Source: Aurantiochytrium sp. KH105
Lineage: Eukaryota > Sar > Bigyra > Thraustochytrida > Thraustochytriidae
DNA length: 64,000 bases
NCBI GenBank assembly: GCA_003116975.1
Contig: BGKB01000045.1
Coordinates: forward strand, 62,001-126,000
Direction of reading: 5' to 3'
Below the pieces are notes generated by a model, which saw only the letters and a program-made list of their open reading frames with translations, had not been told where the DNA came from and ran no database searches. Every line of letters starts with the position of its first letter. Within the stretch, counting starts at the first letter, position 1. This document shows, piece after piece, positions 20,869 to 31,063 of the stretch. The position numbers were made by a program, and so were the translations under genes.

Positions 20869-23850
20869 ATGCCCGAGGATACGACGCGCGAGTGCGTCAA
20901 AGTGGTAGTGCGATGTCGTCCTCCAAACAAGAAGGAAATCGCCGAGAAGCGCAAGAGTATCGTGAAAATGAACACCGAAACAGGATATGTCACCCTCGAG
21001 AATCCTCGTCAGGAAGGCAGCACCAAAGGATTCACCTTTGATGCTGTCTACGACAAAGACTCCACGCAGCGAATGGTCTATGACGAAACGGCCTTTCCCC
21101 TTGTGGAGAGCGTCTTGGAGGGATTCAATGGAACAATCTTCGCCTACGGCCAAACTGGGTGCGGAAAAACGTGGACCATGTCCGGAATGGAAGACCCAGA
21201 TCCTGGTTCGCTCCTCATCGAGGAGCGCGGTAAGCTACGCGGCATCATTCCAAACTCATTTGAGCACATTTTCAACACAATCAAGCTCAGACACGCATCA
21301 GAAGAAGAGGGAACGGAGAAAACCTGCGAATTTCTCGTGCGGGCCACCTATTTGGAAATCTACAACGAGGAAATCCGGGATCTCATGTCTCCGGACCCCA
21401 AAAAGAAACTCGAACTCAAAGAATCACCTGAGAAGGGCGTCTACGTCCGCGATCTCATGTATGAGGTTGTTGACAACCGAGATCAGATCGATGCCGTGCT
21501 CGCTCGGGGCAACAACAATCGTACAGTCGGAGCGACGCTCATGAACAGCGTCTCATCGCGCTCGCACTCAATCTTTAGCATTGTCATCGAGGTCAATGAG
21601 ACCGATGCTGCGGGAAACAACCATATTCGCGCTGGAAAACTGAATCTTGTCGACCTTGCCGGAAGCGAGCGGCAAAGTAAGACGGGCGCCAGCGGGGATC
21701 GTCTCCGCGAAGGCTGCAAAATCAATCTCTCCCTCTCTGCACTGGGCAATGTGATCTCCGCTCTGGTCGACGGCAAAGGTCGACATATCCCCTACAGAGA
21801 TTCTAAGCTCACTCGATTGCTGCAAGACTCGCTGGGTGGAAACACAAAGACAGTTATGATCAGTGCAATCAGTCCAGCTGACTACAATTACGAGGAGACG
21901 CTGTCTACGCTGCGATACGCAAACCGTGCAAAGAACATCAAGAACAAGCCTGTCATCAACGAAGATCCCAAAGATACTCTTTTGCGCCAGTACAAAGACG
22001 AGATTCTCAAGCTGAAACGTATGCTCGAAATGCAAATGAATGCCACAAATCCGGCACATTTCTCCGCGCCCGCGATCGAGTACGCAGTCACACATGCCGT
22101 CGAGCAACCCGGGGACAGCAGCCGCGGCGGCGGCAGCAGCAGCAGCAACAGTGGTAGCAACAAAAACAGCAACAGTAAAAACAATGACCCGGATGCCCAA
22201 GTAGAGACCAAGGTGGTGGAAGTCGAGAAAGTCGTCGAGAAGGTTGTGCCTGACAAACTCGTAGAGGCCGAAAACCGCGCATTGCAGGACTACAGCGACG
22301 CTGTTGTCGAGCAAAGAAACAGACTGGGCGAAGAACTCGATCGCAAAGAAGTCGAAATGGAACGTCAGCAACGAGAGCGCGAAGGACTTGAAAAGAAGCT
22401 TCGCAGGCTCGAAAGTCACGTCCTCGGTCAGGACAAAAACGTCAAGGAGGACGAGCTTCGCAAAGAAAAGGTGATCGAGGCACGCAAGCAGCGAGAGCTT
22501 CGCAAAGCCCAGCTCAAGCTCAAAGAGCAGCAACGCAAGGAAGCCGAGTTGCGGCAGGCCAAGGAGCGCGCAGAAGAGGAAAAGCGACTCATCGAGGAAG
22601 AATTCAAAAATGCTCAGGGAACTGCTGAGGCCAAACAAAAGGCTCTCCGCGCTCTCAAGCGAAGCATGGCGTCCAAAATGGAAAAGGTTCGGCTCGAAAT
22701 GCAAGAACTCGAAGAGGAGTTCCAGGACGAGCGTGAGTCGCTGCTGGAGACTATTCGCGAGCAAACACGCGACATCAAACGTCTCGAGCAGGTCATCGAG
22801 CTCTTTCTGCCAGCTACTGAACGTTCCAAACTATGGGAGCTTTCCCTCTGGGACGACGAGACTGCCGAGTGGAAACTTCCAAAGCTGCGGCCGCGAAAAG
22901 GCTTCAAGCCACTCCGTTTACCCGATGTCAAGAATAAGCACAGCGCCTTGGATGACGACGAGCACGAACTCGAAGGCGGCATCGAAGTTGAAGGGCCGCC
23001 AGCACGATCGTCAGACAAAAGACGCAAATCGAAGTCGTCCACGAAACAGTCACGCGGCAAGCGTCTCTCCTTGGATGGACTCTCCGCAGTTGACCCACAA
23101 GGACGAGGAACGGTAGAGATGCCTCCCATCCATGGACCAGAAGAGCTGAGTCCCACGGAACTCGCCGAACGCAAAGCCGAAAGACGGCGCGAACGACGCA
23201 GACTTCGCAGACTGCTTCGAGAGGAGCGTCAACAAGCAGGTGGCGAGTATGGCGAATCGAATCCTGTCGACCGCGAAGATGACGAAGAGGATGATAACGA
23301 AGACGACGACGACGGAGAAGAAGAAGAGGAGGAAGAATCGTCCTCGTCGTTAGTGTTGCACGACCTGAGCCCTCGCAACAGTACGAGCACCACCCACGAT
23401 GCCTCGGAAGCTCCTCAAGGCCAACCTCGACTACACAGTCGAAGGCGAGGACGTCGTAAGTCTTCCACATCCACCGCCTCAGAGGGCGGCAGCGCCAAGG
23501 ACGAGCCAGACGAGCGTCGCGATATTGATCATGAGAAGCGCCGTCGCCCCAAGTCGCGTGCCTCCAAGCGAGCATCCTCGTCATCTGCAGCCCCAACATC
23601 CAAGAATTTGGTCGGTAGCATCGGACACAACAAGGTCGATAGCGGTGTTCTTGACAATGACACACTGCAACCTCTCGACTGGACTACGGAAGATCTTCCC
23701 GTTGACGGCGACTTTGGAAGCGCAGGATATGGCGACCGCTGCCAATCTCGCCAGGGAAGGCGCCCAAAGACACCAGGCAAGAATACTGTGCAACCTGCAA
23801 GTGGTGGCCTTCACGCTTGCGACGCACCTCGTCAATTGGCGCCCCTGTAA
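20869..23850 (+). CDS. kinesin-2 (KIF3-type) motor subunit
   Basis: 993 aa from ATG 20869 (context AAACCATGC); the frame is open further upstream but has no ATG. The motor domain is at residues ~8-350: P-loop GQTGCGKT (94-101), switch I NSVSSRSH (226-233), switch II DLAGSE (from 262), and the L12 region YRDSKLTRLLQDSLGGNTKT. A Ser/Asn/Gly-rich linker near 415-440 precedes a coiled coil (~470-650). A segment ending W-DDETAEWKL resembles the KIF3 post-coil region. The tail is Arg/Ser-rich with an acidic stretch and is longer than animal KIF3 tails. Kinesin-2 powers anterograde intraflagellar transport, which fits an organism with flagellate zoospores. Its heterodimer partner is not in this window. 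Confidence 0.9.
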   Translation: MPEDTTRECVKVVVRCRPPNKKEIAEKRKSIVKMNTETGYVTLENPRQEGSTKGFTFDAVYDKDSTQRMVYDETAFPLVESVLEGFNGTIFAYGQTGCGKTWTMSGMEDPDPGSLLIEERGKLRGIIPNSFEHIFNTIKLRHASEEEGTEKTCEFLVRATYLEIYNEEIRDLMSPDPKKKLELKESPEKGVYVRDLMYEVVDNRDQIDAVLARGNNNRTVGATLMNSVSSRSHSIFSIVIEVNETDAAGNNHIRAGKLNLVDLAGSERQSKTGASGDRLREGCKINLSLSALGNVISALVDGKGRHIPYRDSKLTRLLQDSLGGNTKTVMISAISPADYNYEETLSTLRYANRAKNIKNKPVINEDPKDTLLRQYKDEILKLKRMLEMQMNATNPAHFSAPAIEYAVTHAVEQPGDSSRGGGSSSSNSGSNKNSNSKNNDPDAQVETKVVEVEKVVEKVVPDKLVEAENRALQDYSDAVVEQRNRLGEELDRKEVEMERQQREREGLEKKLRRLESHVLGQDKNVKEDELRKEKVIEARKQRELRKAQLKLKEQQRKEAELRQAKERAEEEKRLIEEEFKNAQGTAEAKQKALRALKRSMASKMEKVRLEMQELEEEFQDERESLLETIREQTRDIKRLEQVIELFLPATERSKLWELSLWDDETAEWKLPKLRPRKGFKPLRLPDVKNKHSALDDDEHELEGGIEVEGPPARSSDKRRKSKSSTKQSRGKRLSLDGLSAVDPQGRGTVEMPPIHGPEELSPTELAERKAERRRERRRLRRLLREERQQAGGEYGESNPVDREDDEEDDNEDDDDGEEEEEEESSSSLVLHDLSPRNSTSTTHDASEAPQGQPRLHSRRRGRRKSSTSTASEGGSAKDEPDERRDIDHEKRRRPKSRASKRASSSSAAPTSKNLVGSIGHNKVDSGVLDNDTLQPLDWTTEDLPVDGDFGSAGYGDRCQSRQGRRPKTPGKNTVQPASGGLHACDAPRQLAPL

Positions 23851-24162
23851 ACTATTGAAACGTTTGGCAAGGTCAATCTATTTTGTCTTTTTTGGTAAGT
23901 ACAATTTTATCTGGTTGGCCTCTTCTGTTTCGCTCCGCTGCACCAGCAATAAGAATGACGACATCAATAAGTCGCGAAAGTAGCGATTACAAGCTACAGC
24001 ATTCATTGCACAATCAACATCAATCATGACATAACAACACCATCATGAAAGAACAAGCAACTTCAACAAGCAAGCAAGCAAGCAAGCAAGCAAATGCAAC
24101 AACGATTTTACGAAAATGTGGTGTCCCCGCTTATCTTACATTACGTATCGAAGTCAAAAATA
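23851..24162. other. convergent 3' spacer with (AAGC)n
   Basis: This stretch lies between the stops of kinesin-2 and TRAPPC9. It is AT-richer than its surroundings and contains six AAGC units at 24067-24092. No gene is seen. Confidence 0.65.
24067..24092. repeat. (AAGC)n microsatellite
   Basis: Six perfect tetramers in the 3' spacer. This is the same unit as at 12468-12530 (opposite strand) and 41180-41203. Confidence 0.93.
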
Positions 24163-27100
24163 TCATCCATCCCTCAGAAGATCAGCCAAAGAAAAGCTGG
24201 CTGACGTGCTCCACACACGTTGAGCCCCCGAGCTTTCGACTGCGAGCAAGACAACCTCCAAGACGTCGAGATGATCGTCGCCCGAGACTTGATCGGCTTT
24301 CAAAAGCATCGAATACGTGACCACATTGACCTGCTCGCCTTGAGGAGGCACCTCGGGAATGAGCACCGAAAGCGCGCCATCCCAAAGCAGATGCTCGCTG
24401 ACTGGGCCAGGGCGCACGTACAGCGAAATGGAAAGGTCGCGAAGTACCTCAGTCTCCGATCGATTTTGCACGGTTATGGAGATTTCGCTGCCCCCCTTGG
24501 TTTGACTCACGCTAAGTGCCAAAAGACCAGAATTGAGTCTGTCCGCAGCAGCAGGCGCAAGCACGGCTGTCGCCAAATCAACACGGCCCTTGCGGCTCGA
24601 GTCTGTGCTCATGATCCATTCGACGCGCACCTTTTCATCCACCCAGGCTAGCACGTCCTCAATCGGGCGATCGCTCTCTTTCTCAACGCGAATGGCGAGA
24701 CGATGTACCGAAAAGGGCCCAGCCTGAACCTGCGCTGGGCTAGCCCCCCTACTTTTTGTCCAAGACGTCGACGCTTCGTCCGTTGCCACAGCGCGCAATT
24801 CGAAAGACTGAGATGCATCATTCTTGACGTCGAGAAGTACGAGAAACGACGAGCGATCGTTGGCTCGGACGGGATCGGGAAGAATGTCAATGCTGATGAC
24901 CTGCATGCTGGGCTGCACATGCAGATCAAACGACATTGCGTAGCGACGCTCAAAATCGAGGTCCGCGGCGCTGTACGTGATTTCCACGGAGGCGTTTTTA
25001 CATCCTCGACATGCGCGGAGCACAAGCTGAAAGCGCTGAGGTGCAGAAAGCTCGCCATTCAGGGACTCCAGGGCGCTCTGCAACTTTCGATTCGTTTCCT
25101 CGAGCTGCAAGACCACCCGATTCACCTTGGGACGTTGTGACAACAGCTTGGATGAAGATGTGATGAGATAGTCTGCGGCGGAAGAAGCCGAAGAGAACTC
25201 GCTCGATGCATCGGAGTCACGAGCCTCGCTGTCTTCAAACGCAAAGAGACCCAAAAGAGATGCGGCGCTGGAGCTTGCGTACGTCTCGGGCACCAGGTTT
25301 CGACGATAGATCTCTGCATTCGGAGCCTCAAAAGCTACCGAGGCCGTGAGTTCAATATCTGTAATGTGCACGCCCGAGGTTCCGTGCATTTCGCATTCGA
25401 TCGGGAGCAGCTCGCCCTCAAAAAGCTCCGTCGGGCTTCGCAAGGCCACAGACTGGCGGTGAGTGAGATGCTCAAAGGCGAGGCACGGCATGACAGGGAC
25501 GATGAGCACATTGAAAGAATCTGCAATGGCGTGGTGACTCTTGAGTCCGAGAGCAGAGACGTTGCAGCCGCGAATCGAGTACTGCCCGCACGCGAGTGGG
25601 CGCGCAGACAGCGAGACCCGGTGACCCTTTTCGTGCGGGCGAAGTCGCAATGAAGCGCGATGACACTCGACATTGTCTTTTGGATCGACATCGAGAGAAA
25701 TAGAGTCTACTCGTACTGGAAAGGCCATAGGATTAGAGAGAGTGACCAAAACGCTAAAGATTTCGTTTTGCGGCCAAGTCTTGTCCAATTTGGTGCCCTG
25801 GTTACTCTGCGCAGCGAAAGGCGAATAAAACAAAGAGGCTGGCGCTGGGGCAGCAGAGCTCCCGCGTCGCCTTGTTCGTTTGTGTAGTTCAAGCGGCGGC
25901 GGCGCATCGATGAGCACCATGGCCTCAATGGCTGGAAAGGGGCATGGCTTGTGCAGGTATGTGAAACCGCCCGAACCAACGCAAGAGAGAATGACCTCGC
26001 TCAATTCGGTTTGGTTCGCCTTGTCATGATTGTTTTGCAAGAGCTGTAGAAGCTGAAGTGTGTAGTCGATCGCCAGCTGGCCACGGCCAGCGTTTTGCGC
26101 TGCGTCCACGAGAATCTGCAACATTGTCCGCTTCAAAGCGACCCAGGCGACGTGGTCGCAAGCCAAGGACCTCTTCTTTTGCTCTGAGAGGTCTGCGCCC
26201 TCGAGCACATCGGAATCGTCGTTACCGATGGAAAAACGCGGCAAAATGCCAAGACGCTCCCCGGCGAGCTGATATAGAACGAGGCCGTCAGTCCAATCAT
26301 ACTCGTGCGCTGCAGCCTGCTGAAGCATGAACGATGCCTTGCGAGGATAACCTCGATGTTCAAAGATCATGGCGCTCTGGAGACAAACGTCGCGGAACAA
26401 AAGCGAAGCAGCCCGCATTGCGACCTCTTCGTCTTCTAGCTCAGACTCTAGATTTCTCTCGCTTGAAAAGCTGTTGTCACGGGACGAGGGAGTGGACCCA
26501 ATACCAGCGCCAGCACCAGCACCTTTGCCAGACCCAGCGCTTGCAATCGCCTTGCCAAAAGACCTGAGGCCATTGCTCCCGTTTGAGCTTGCGGACTCTG
26601 GATCCCGCGACCTCTTTTTGTGGACGATAGACTTGGTATGCGCATTTTGCAGTTGGATGGCTGCCTTACTTGACAGGGAGGCGAGGACTTTGACAGAGTC
26701 GGCCGGGGAATATGCGGCGAGTTTGAGGGCAACATCGGATTCAAGGGGCCAGAAGTGTGGATACTTGGCGTACAGGGCAGAAGCCTTGCGCAAGGCTTCT
26801 GCGACATCGGATAGAAATCGGGGCTCCTCGTCTGGGAAAAGTCGAGCAAGGTAAAGCGCAGAAGCACTGCCTTCGAGAGCTACGGCATGCCAAATAGCGT
26901 CGGCAGCAGAGGCACAACTGCGAATCGCAGCATTATGCAATTCAAGGGCGTCCTGAGGAGACCCTGCAAGAAGGGCGTATCCTGCAATCCAAGCCCTAAT
27001 CCGGCCTGCCATGCGCGCGCGCGTTTTCTGGTCGTTAAGACGGTGCGAGACCGCGTCGTCCCCGGGATAAGTAGTGCCGTGCATGACCATGTTGAGAAAG

Positions 27101-27993
27101 GAGTCCGACTCTACGGTTGCGTTTGCAGCCGTAAGCTGCGGGAGCGGCTTGGACTTGTTCTCGACGTGAGAGACCATCGCGCGGCCTTCGCTAATAATTT
27201 TGTCGTATTTTTCGAGAAGCGTAGTGGAAAGATTACAGAGGATCATCTCCATACGCAGATCATAATTGGAACTTCCGTCCTCGTAGGTCTTTTCTGCGTC
27301 AAAGATCTCCATGCCTCGACCCAGAAGCGCGGCGAGGGCATCCTGATCAAGGCTTTGCGAGTCCGTCATATTGAAAGCGCACCATCTTGATAGTGTCCCC
27401 TGTGGATATTGGCGGACGGTCGCTTCGAATTCCTCGAGTGCTGCATCGATATTGGTGACCTTGGGCCAATCGCAAATACCGATAACTGCAGAAACGCGCC
27501 GATGGGGCTGCAGGTTATGCCAGCCAAGCTCTCCCAGGGACTGGCCTGCATCATCATCTGCTGCGCCTTGCACGACAAACTTGAAACGCAGCACGCCATC
27601 TTGCCAGCTACGCCAGGCAAGAGCTTCGGATTCGCGAGACCCGGCGTACGGCGTGACCAATCTCGTCGACAGCTTTGTGAATCTACACAGCGTCGCAAAG
27701 TACGAACCAAATTTGCTCACGCTGATGGGCCCTACAGGCACAACCAGGACGCGTATACATGCATGTCGAACGAGGTTTTGACCCAGCACAGATCCAGGGG
27801 CAAGCTTGACGCCCAAGTCCAAGTTTTCTACATCTGCTTGTGCAGTATTATTGCCCCTTGCTCCAGTACCCTGACTTGGGCTTGTGCTGCCGCCTTTGCC
27901 GGCCTCACCACCTGGCGCCGCGCCTCCTGCGGCGCCGCGGGCCGTCGTGTTCACGGTTGCCTTGCGAGCTCGTCCGAACCCAAGCGACTCCAT
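24163..27993 (-). CDS. TRAPPII complex subunit TRAPPC9/Trs120
   Basis: 1276 aa from ATG 27993, within the family range (1100-1300). After a Gly/Ala-rich disordered N terminus (~1-55), the conserved Trs120 N-terminal domain follows: HACIRVLVVPVGPISVSKFGSYFATL, then LVTPYAGSR and the W-Q-D-G region. Further on is the helical-repeat segment RIRAWIAGYALLAGSPQDALELHNAAI with DAIWHAVALEGSASALYL, which aligns well with TRAPPC9. The C-terminal half has the beta-sandwich (ASPMA/IgD-like) modules: NPMAFPVRVDSISLDV and similar. The complex acts as a Rab11/Ypt31-type GEF at the trans-Golgi and on recycling membranes. The gene is convergent with kinesin-2. The frame is uninterrupted for 3.8 kb. Confidence 0.87.
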   Translation of the reverse strand: MESLGFGRARKATVNTTARGAAGGAAPGGEAGKGGSTSPSQGTGARGNNTAQADVENLDLGVKLAPGSVLGQNLVRHACIRVLVVPVGPISVSKFGSYFATLCRFTKLSTRLVTPYAGSRESEALAWRSWQDGVLRFKFVVQGAADDDAGQSLGELGWHNLQPHRRVSAVIGICDWPKVTNIDAALEEFEATVRQYPQGTLSRWCAFNMTDSQSLDQDALAALLGRGMEIFDAEKTYEDGSSNYDLRMEMILCNLSTTLLEKYDKIISEGRAMVSHVENKSKPLPQLTAANATVESDSFLNMVMHGTTYPGDDAVSHRLNDQKTRARMAGRIRAWIAGYALLAGSPQDALELHNAAIRSCASAADAIWHAVALEGSASALYLARLFPDEEPRFLSDVAEALRKASALYAKYPHFWPLESDVALKLAAYSPADSVKVLASLSSKAAIQLQNAHTKSIVHKKRSRDPESASSNGSNGLRSFGKAIASAGSGKGAGAGAGIGSTPSSRDNSFSSERNLESELEDEEVAMRAASLLFRDVCLQSAMIFEHRGYPRKASFMLQQAAAHEYDWTDGLVLYQLAGERLGILPRFSIGNDDSDVLEGADLSEQKKRSLACDHVAWVALKRTMLQILVDAAQNAGRGQLAIDYTLQLLQLLQNNHDKANQTELSEVILSCVGSGGFTYLHKPCPFPAIEAMVLIDAPPPLELHKRTRRRGSSAAPAPASLFYSPFAAQSNQGTKLDKTWPQNEIFSVLVTLSNPMAFPVRVDSISLDVDPKDNVECHRASLRLRPHEKGHRVSLSARPLACGQYSIRGCNVSALGLKSHHAIADSFNVLIVPVMPCLAFEHLTHRQSVALRSPTELFEGELLPIECEMHGTSGVHITDIELTASVAFEAPNAEIYRRNLVPETYASSSAASLLGLFAFEDSEARDSDASSEFSSASSAADYLITSSSKLLSQRPKVNRVVLQLEETNRKLQSALESLNGELSAPQRFQLVLRACRGCKNASVEITYSAADLDFERRYAMSFDLHVQPSMQVISIDILPDPVRANDRSSFLVLLDVKNDASQSFELRAVATDEASTSWTKSRGASPAQVQAGPFSVHRLAIRVEKESDRPIEDVLAWVDEKVRVEWIMSTDSSRKGRVDLATAVLAPAAADRLNSGLLALSVSQTKGGSEISITVQNRSETEVLRDLSISLYVRPGPVSEHLLWDGALSVLIPEVPPQGEQVNVVTYSMLLKADQVSGDDHLDVLEVVLLAVESSGAQRVWSTSASFSLADLLRDG

Positions 27994-28442
27994 TTGCGCT
28001 TGTTCGCAAGGAGCGAGCGAGCTTTGCCACGCGGGGCTGGGGAGGCGCGAGCCCGGCGGGACTCGCCGCTCTAGCTGGTCTGCTGCTGTGCAAGCTGTCG
28101 CGAAGGCGTCCGCGTGGAGCCTTTGTCGATCGCCACTCTATATGTGTCAGTCTGCGCTGTCTGGTTGTCAAGGTCGAGTGAAGGTTGTGCGAGGTTGTGC
28201 TAGTAGGCCTAGTAGTATCCTTTCCTGCTTTCCTGGATCCTTTCTAACCATCAACGTCGCGAGCAGCGGGCGACCACGTGTCGCGCGAGAAGAGCGTCGC
28301 GTTCGTCTGGGCGCGCGCTAGGTGTGCGCTTGTGGCCTGATGGACTCTACCCAGGATGAGCCAGCGCAACATGCTGAGACTGAGAGCCCGGAAGAGGCGA
28401 CACAGAAAGTCTCTGCGACAAAGCGTGGCCGTGCTCCATTGA

Positions 28443-29223
28443 ATGAATACCATGACGATCTGCAGGCGTGCGTGCGCCACGCTCCTTTGCACGTACGAAA
28501 GATCGCAGCTGCAATTCCTCCTGCGCGAGCTTTATCCTTTCTTGAGCACCTTTATTAAAGTCATGAGTAAGATGCGGACAAGGAAGTTCAACCTGGCAGT
28601 TTTCGACATGAACAAGCTCCTACGGGTGGGGGCTCAATACAGCTGCAAGCGGACTGACGCACTTGGGGTCTCAAAATGATTCCTCAGTAGTGGGCCCTGA
28701 CACGGCCCAACGTACAGAGAGGCAAGTGCCCGATCAACTCGTTTCCGATTGTCGAAACCCTGAAAGAATTGAGCAAGGTGCAGTGTTGTCCCTAACTCGC
28801 ACAGCTGACGTGCACAGGCTGTCGGGAAATCGATTTCTTGAGGCCACCAAACAATTCTGCACTCGCGCCGAGCTCGATCAGCTTGGTGACCTCGCGAAAG
28901 ACTTCATCGGAAGCCCAGCAAAGATGTTGTACCGTGGTGATCCAGATTGGCTCCTCGCTGTCTGTTCTGGCATCGAATCTCATGGCCTCCGCCTCTGCTT
29001 CGCTGAAGGAAATTGTTATGGAATTGCACTGCCTTCACTCACCGAGGCGATGAAGGTCGCAGCGTGCTTTGAGGCTTCTGCAGCCGAAATTCAGAAGAGT
29101 GATTATCTCGGCTTCTGGCAAAGTGGTACGCAAGCAGCACGTCGTCGGTTTGCCGCATGGTTTCCTCACCTCGCAATCATGCAACACGACAGGGACTCAT
29201 CCGAGCCTGCGATTTCGCTGTAA
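28443..29223 (+). CDS. hypothetical protein, candidate two-exon gene or decayed ORF
   Basis: Three overlapping frames look protein-like. Frame A, from ATG 28340, encodes MDSTQDEPAQHAETESPEE and stops at 28558. Frame B, from ATG 28443, includes LQFLLRELYPFLSTFIKVM. Frame C is open to 29223 and includes FLEATKQFCTRAELDQLGDL and MKVAACFEASAAEIQKSDYL. Frame B can be joined in phase to frame C by removing 28567-28687. That 121-nt interval starts with GTAAGA and ends with CTCAG, a plausible GT-AG intron. Without it, frame C has no ATG near its start. I recognise no family. The alternatives are a spliced gene, a frameshifted pseudogene or fragments of a mobile element. Confidence 0.3.
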
Positions 29224-29417
29224 ACTGGTCTTTACCTGAAGGCTGCGCGACCTCTCCTTCCCTGCAGGCGGGATCCAAATCAAGCAACTCGCGACATTAT
29301 GATCAAGCGAAAGGAGATGTCAATGAACAGAAACAAGTGTCCCGCTTGCAGGGGTAGTCCATGCTCTCCTCTGCTGGGGGTGCCCCCCTTGGGTAAAGTT
29401 CCGCCTACGCAATTGCT

Positions 29418-29917
29418 ATGATTGCAGAATGTCGCGTTGCACGAAAGAAGACTACTGCGCAGAAGCATCGTGCTGCTCAGCAAGGGTATGACGGCTTCCT
29501 GATGGCCGGAGCGGTGCTCGATAGTGACGACGATGATTCTCATAACTCTGAAAATGGCGATGTGTCTCTCGCCAGCGGCGATGATGAGCTAGATCAACTC
29601 GAGGCGAAATGGCCTCTTACAGGGGAAACGAAACGACAACACCGAGCACTTACTTCGATGATCGGCCTATCTCTTCAATACCTGGCGGTTCGACAGGGAA
29701 GTATTACTCGCTTTGGGCGTCTCAGCGGCACAATGCGTATGCCCTGTACGCCAGAGAGAAACGATTCCGAATGCGATCCGGCCTCCCGATGTGTACTTTG
29801 CTTGCAATCACTATGTGGTACCTCGGATCACCAGTAAAAGGTTTCAGGTTTAAAAATACATCGACTGTCAACCAGAGTGAGACGACAACCGAGAACCGCA
29901 GTGTGCTTCCTGAGTGA
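29418..29917 (+). pseudogene. broken ORF fragments of unknown origin
   Basis: One frame from ATG 29418 encodes a basic then acidic segment (AQKHRAAQQGYDGF, then DSDDDDSHNSENG) and runs to 29837. A second frame from 29609 to 29917 overlaps it and encodes GKYYSLWASQRHNAYALYAR, which looks more protein-like than the first frame there. A frame change around 29600-29640 would join them, suggesting a frameshifted or spliced gene. A short upstream frame near 29323 encodes a CPACRG motif. No family is identified. Confidence 0.25.
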
Positions 29918-30461
29918 TTTCATAAATCGTATTCCAAAATTTTATCGTATTGACGAATGGTATTGTAAGCTTATGCTCCAAACTAAGCTCCTCGCTTACT
30001 TGCAGCGACGCAGGGGCAGATCTAAGAGCAACTAGGCTCAGGCTTAGGCCTAGGCTTGTCTTTGAAGCATTTTTTTTTTCTGAAGATACACATTTCTCCT
30101 CGCACCATCACGAGCTGTTATCGAACGGCTCTGTGACTTGAATGCTCTCGCGTCAAAGTGCTTGTCGCAAGTTTGGGGCCGTCGGCCACACTTCGACTTC
30201 GACTTTGTCAATTTCCAAAAAAATTGCTGGGAAGAGAATCCTGAATTTTTGCGAACTCATCCGGCGAATCACGCGCCGTAAATTCTCGCCTGCATGTAGG
30301 CCTATGCCACTCCTGTATACCGCTCGAGCGTTCTTCATCGTGAATTCGCAGTAGGAAGCAGGCTCATGCTGTAAATTAATTTTTTTTATTATAAATCTCA
30401 AGTTTCTTTACGCCATCTTCAAACCGATCAAGCGACGAAAGTCTTGGACGGAGGCTTGACA

Positions 30462-30483
30462 GATTTATTTATTTATTTATTTT
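30462..30483. repeat. (ATTT)n microsatellite
   Basis: About five ATTT units in an AT-rich part of the gene-poor region. Confidence 0.9.
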
Positions 30484-31063
30484 GTAAAAACGAAAAGTAA
30501 AAATATGAAAACACCCGAGCCACACGCATTTTTTTTTCGCGCAAGCACTGCTTGGAGAACGATCCAGTTCGACCAGCCGACTGGCCAACCCTCTTCTGAC
30601 GAAAGGGTCTTCGTTTCGATCTATCGAGGCAAGGCTGAGCGGAAGTACAATTTTGTATACATTATTGTCAACAAGTCGTTGACGCTCTTCAACGGTCATA
30701 CGCAACCAGTTCGTGCGTCCACCAGTGCACACACTCATTGTGACGCTGCAATACAAGCACACGCACACGACAGCGTTTTGCTTGGCAACAGGTCGAATTC
30801 GGCAGACCTCCTTCGCTGCAGGTCTGTCAAGGACGTGCGCGCGCAGACGAGGAGCGCGTGCACGCCGAGAAGTAGCGGCGAGTAAGTGGCGCCACGCAGG
30901 CGAGCTGCACTTTCGCCTCGCTGCAGCCCTTTGCTGACCGAGGCGGATCCTTCAAGGAAAGGACAGTGCCGCGTCGCTCGTGGTGCTCTGCATTGCAGCA
31001 GAGAGCTCGCAGAGAAAGGGAGAGAAAAGACCAACCCGTCTGTGCGCAAACGGAAAGAGAACC

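Larger units (their letters stand above)
27994..31063. other. 3-kb gene-poor region with broken ORFs
   Basis: This is the longest stretch without a confident gene. It holds TAGGCCTA palindromes at 28204, 30045 and 30297, a series of short rightward frames (28340-29917, see separate entries), an ATTT run at 30462-30483 and an AT-rich zone at about 29900-30500. It resembles a decayed gene or mobile element, or a multi-exon gene in an otherwise intron-poor window. The last ~500 nt probably contain the promoter of the FHA kinesin. Confidence 0.55.

Noticed and set aside
21568-22764. 398-codon frame antisense to kinesin-2
   Set aside because: It lies fully within the kinesin gene on the other strand and gives Leu/Phe-rich low-complexity sequence from the coiled-coil coding region.
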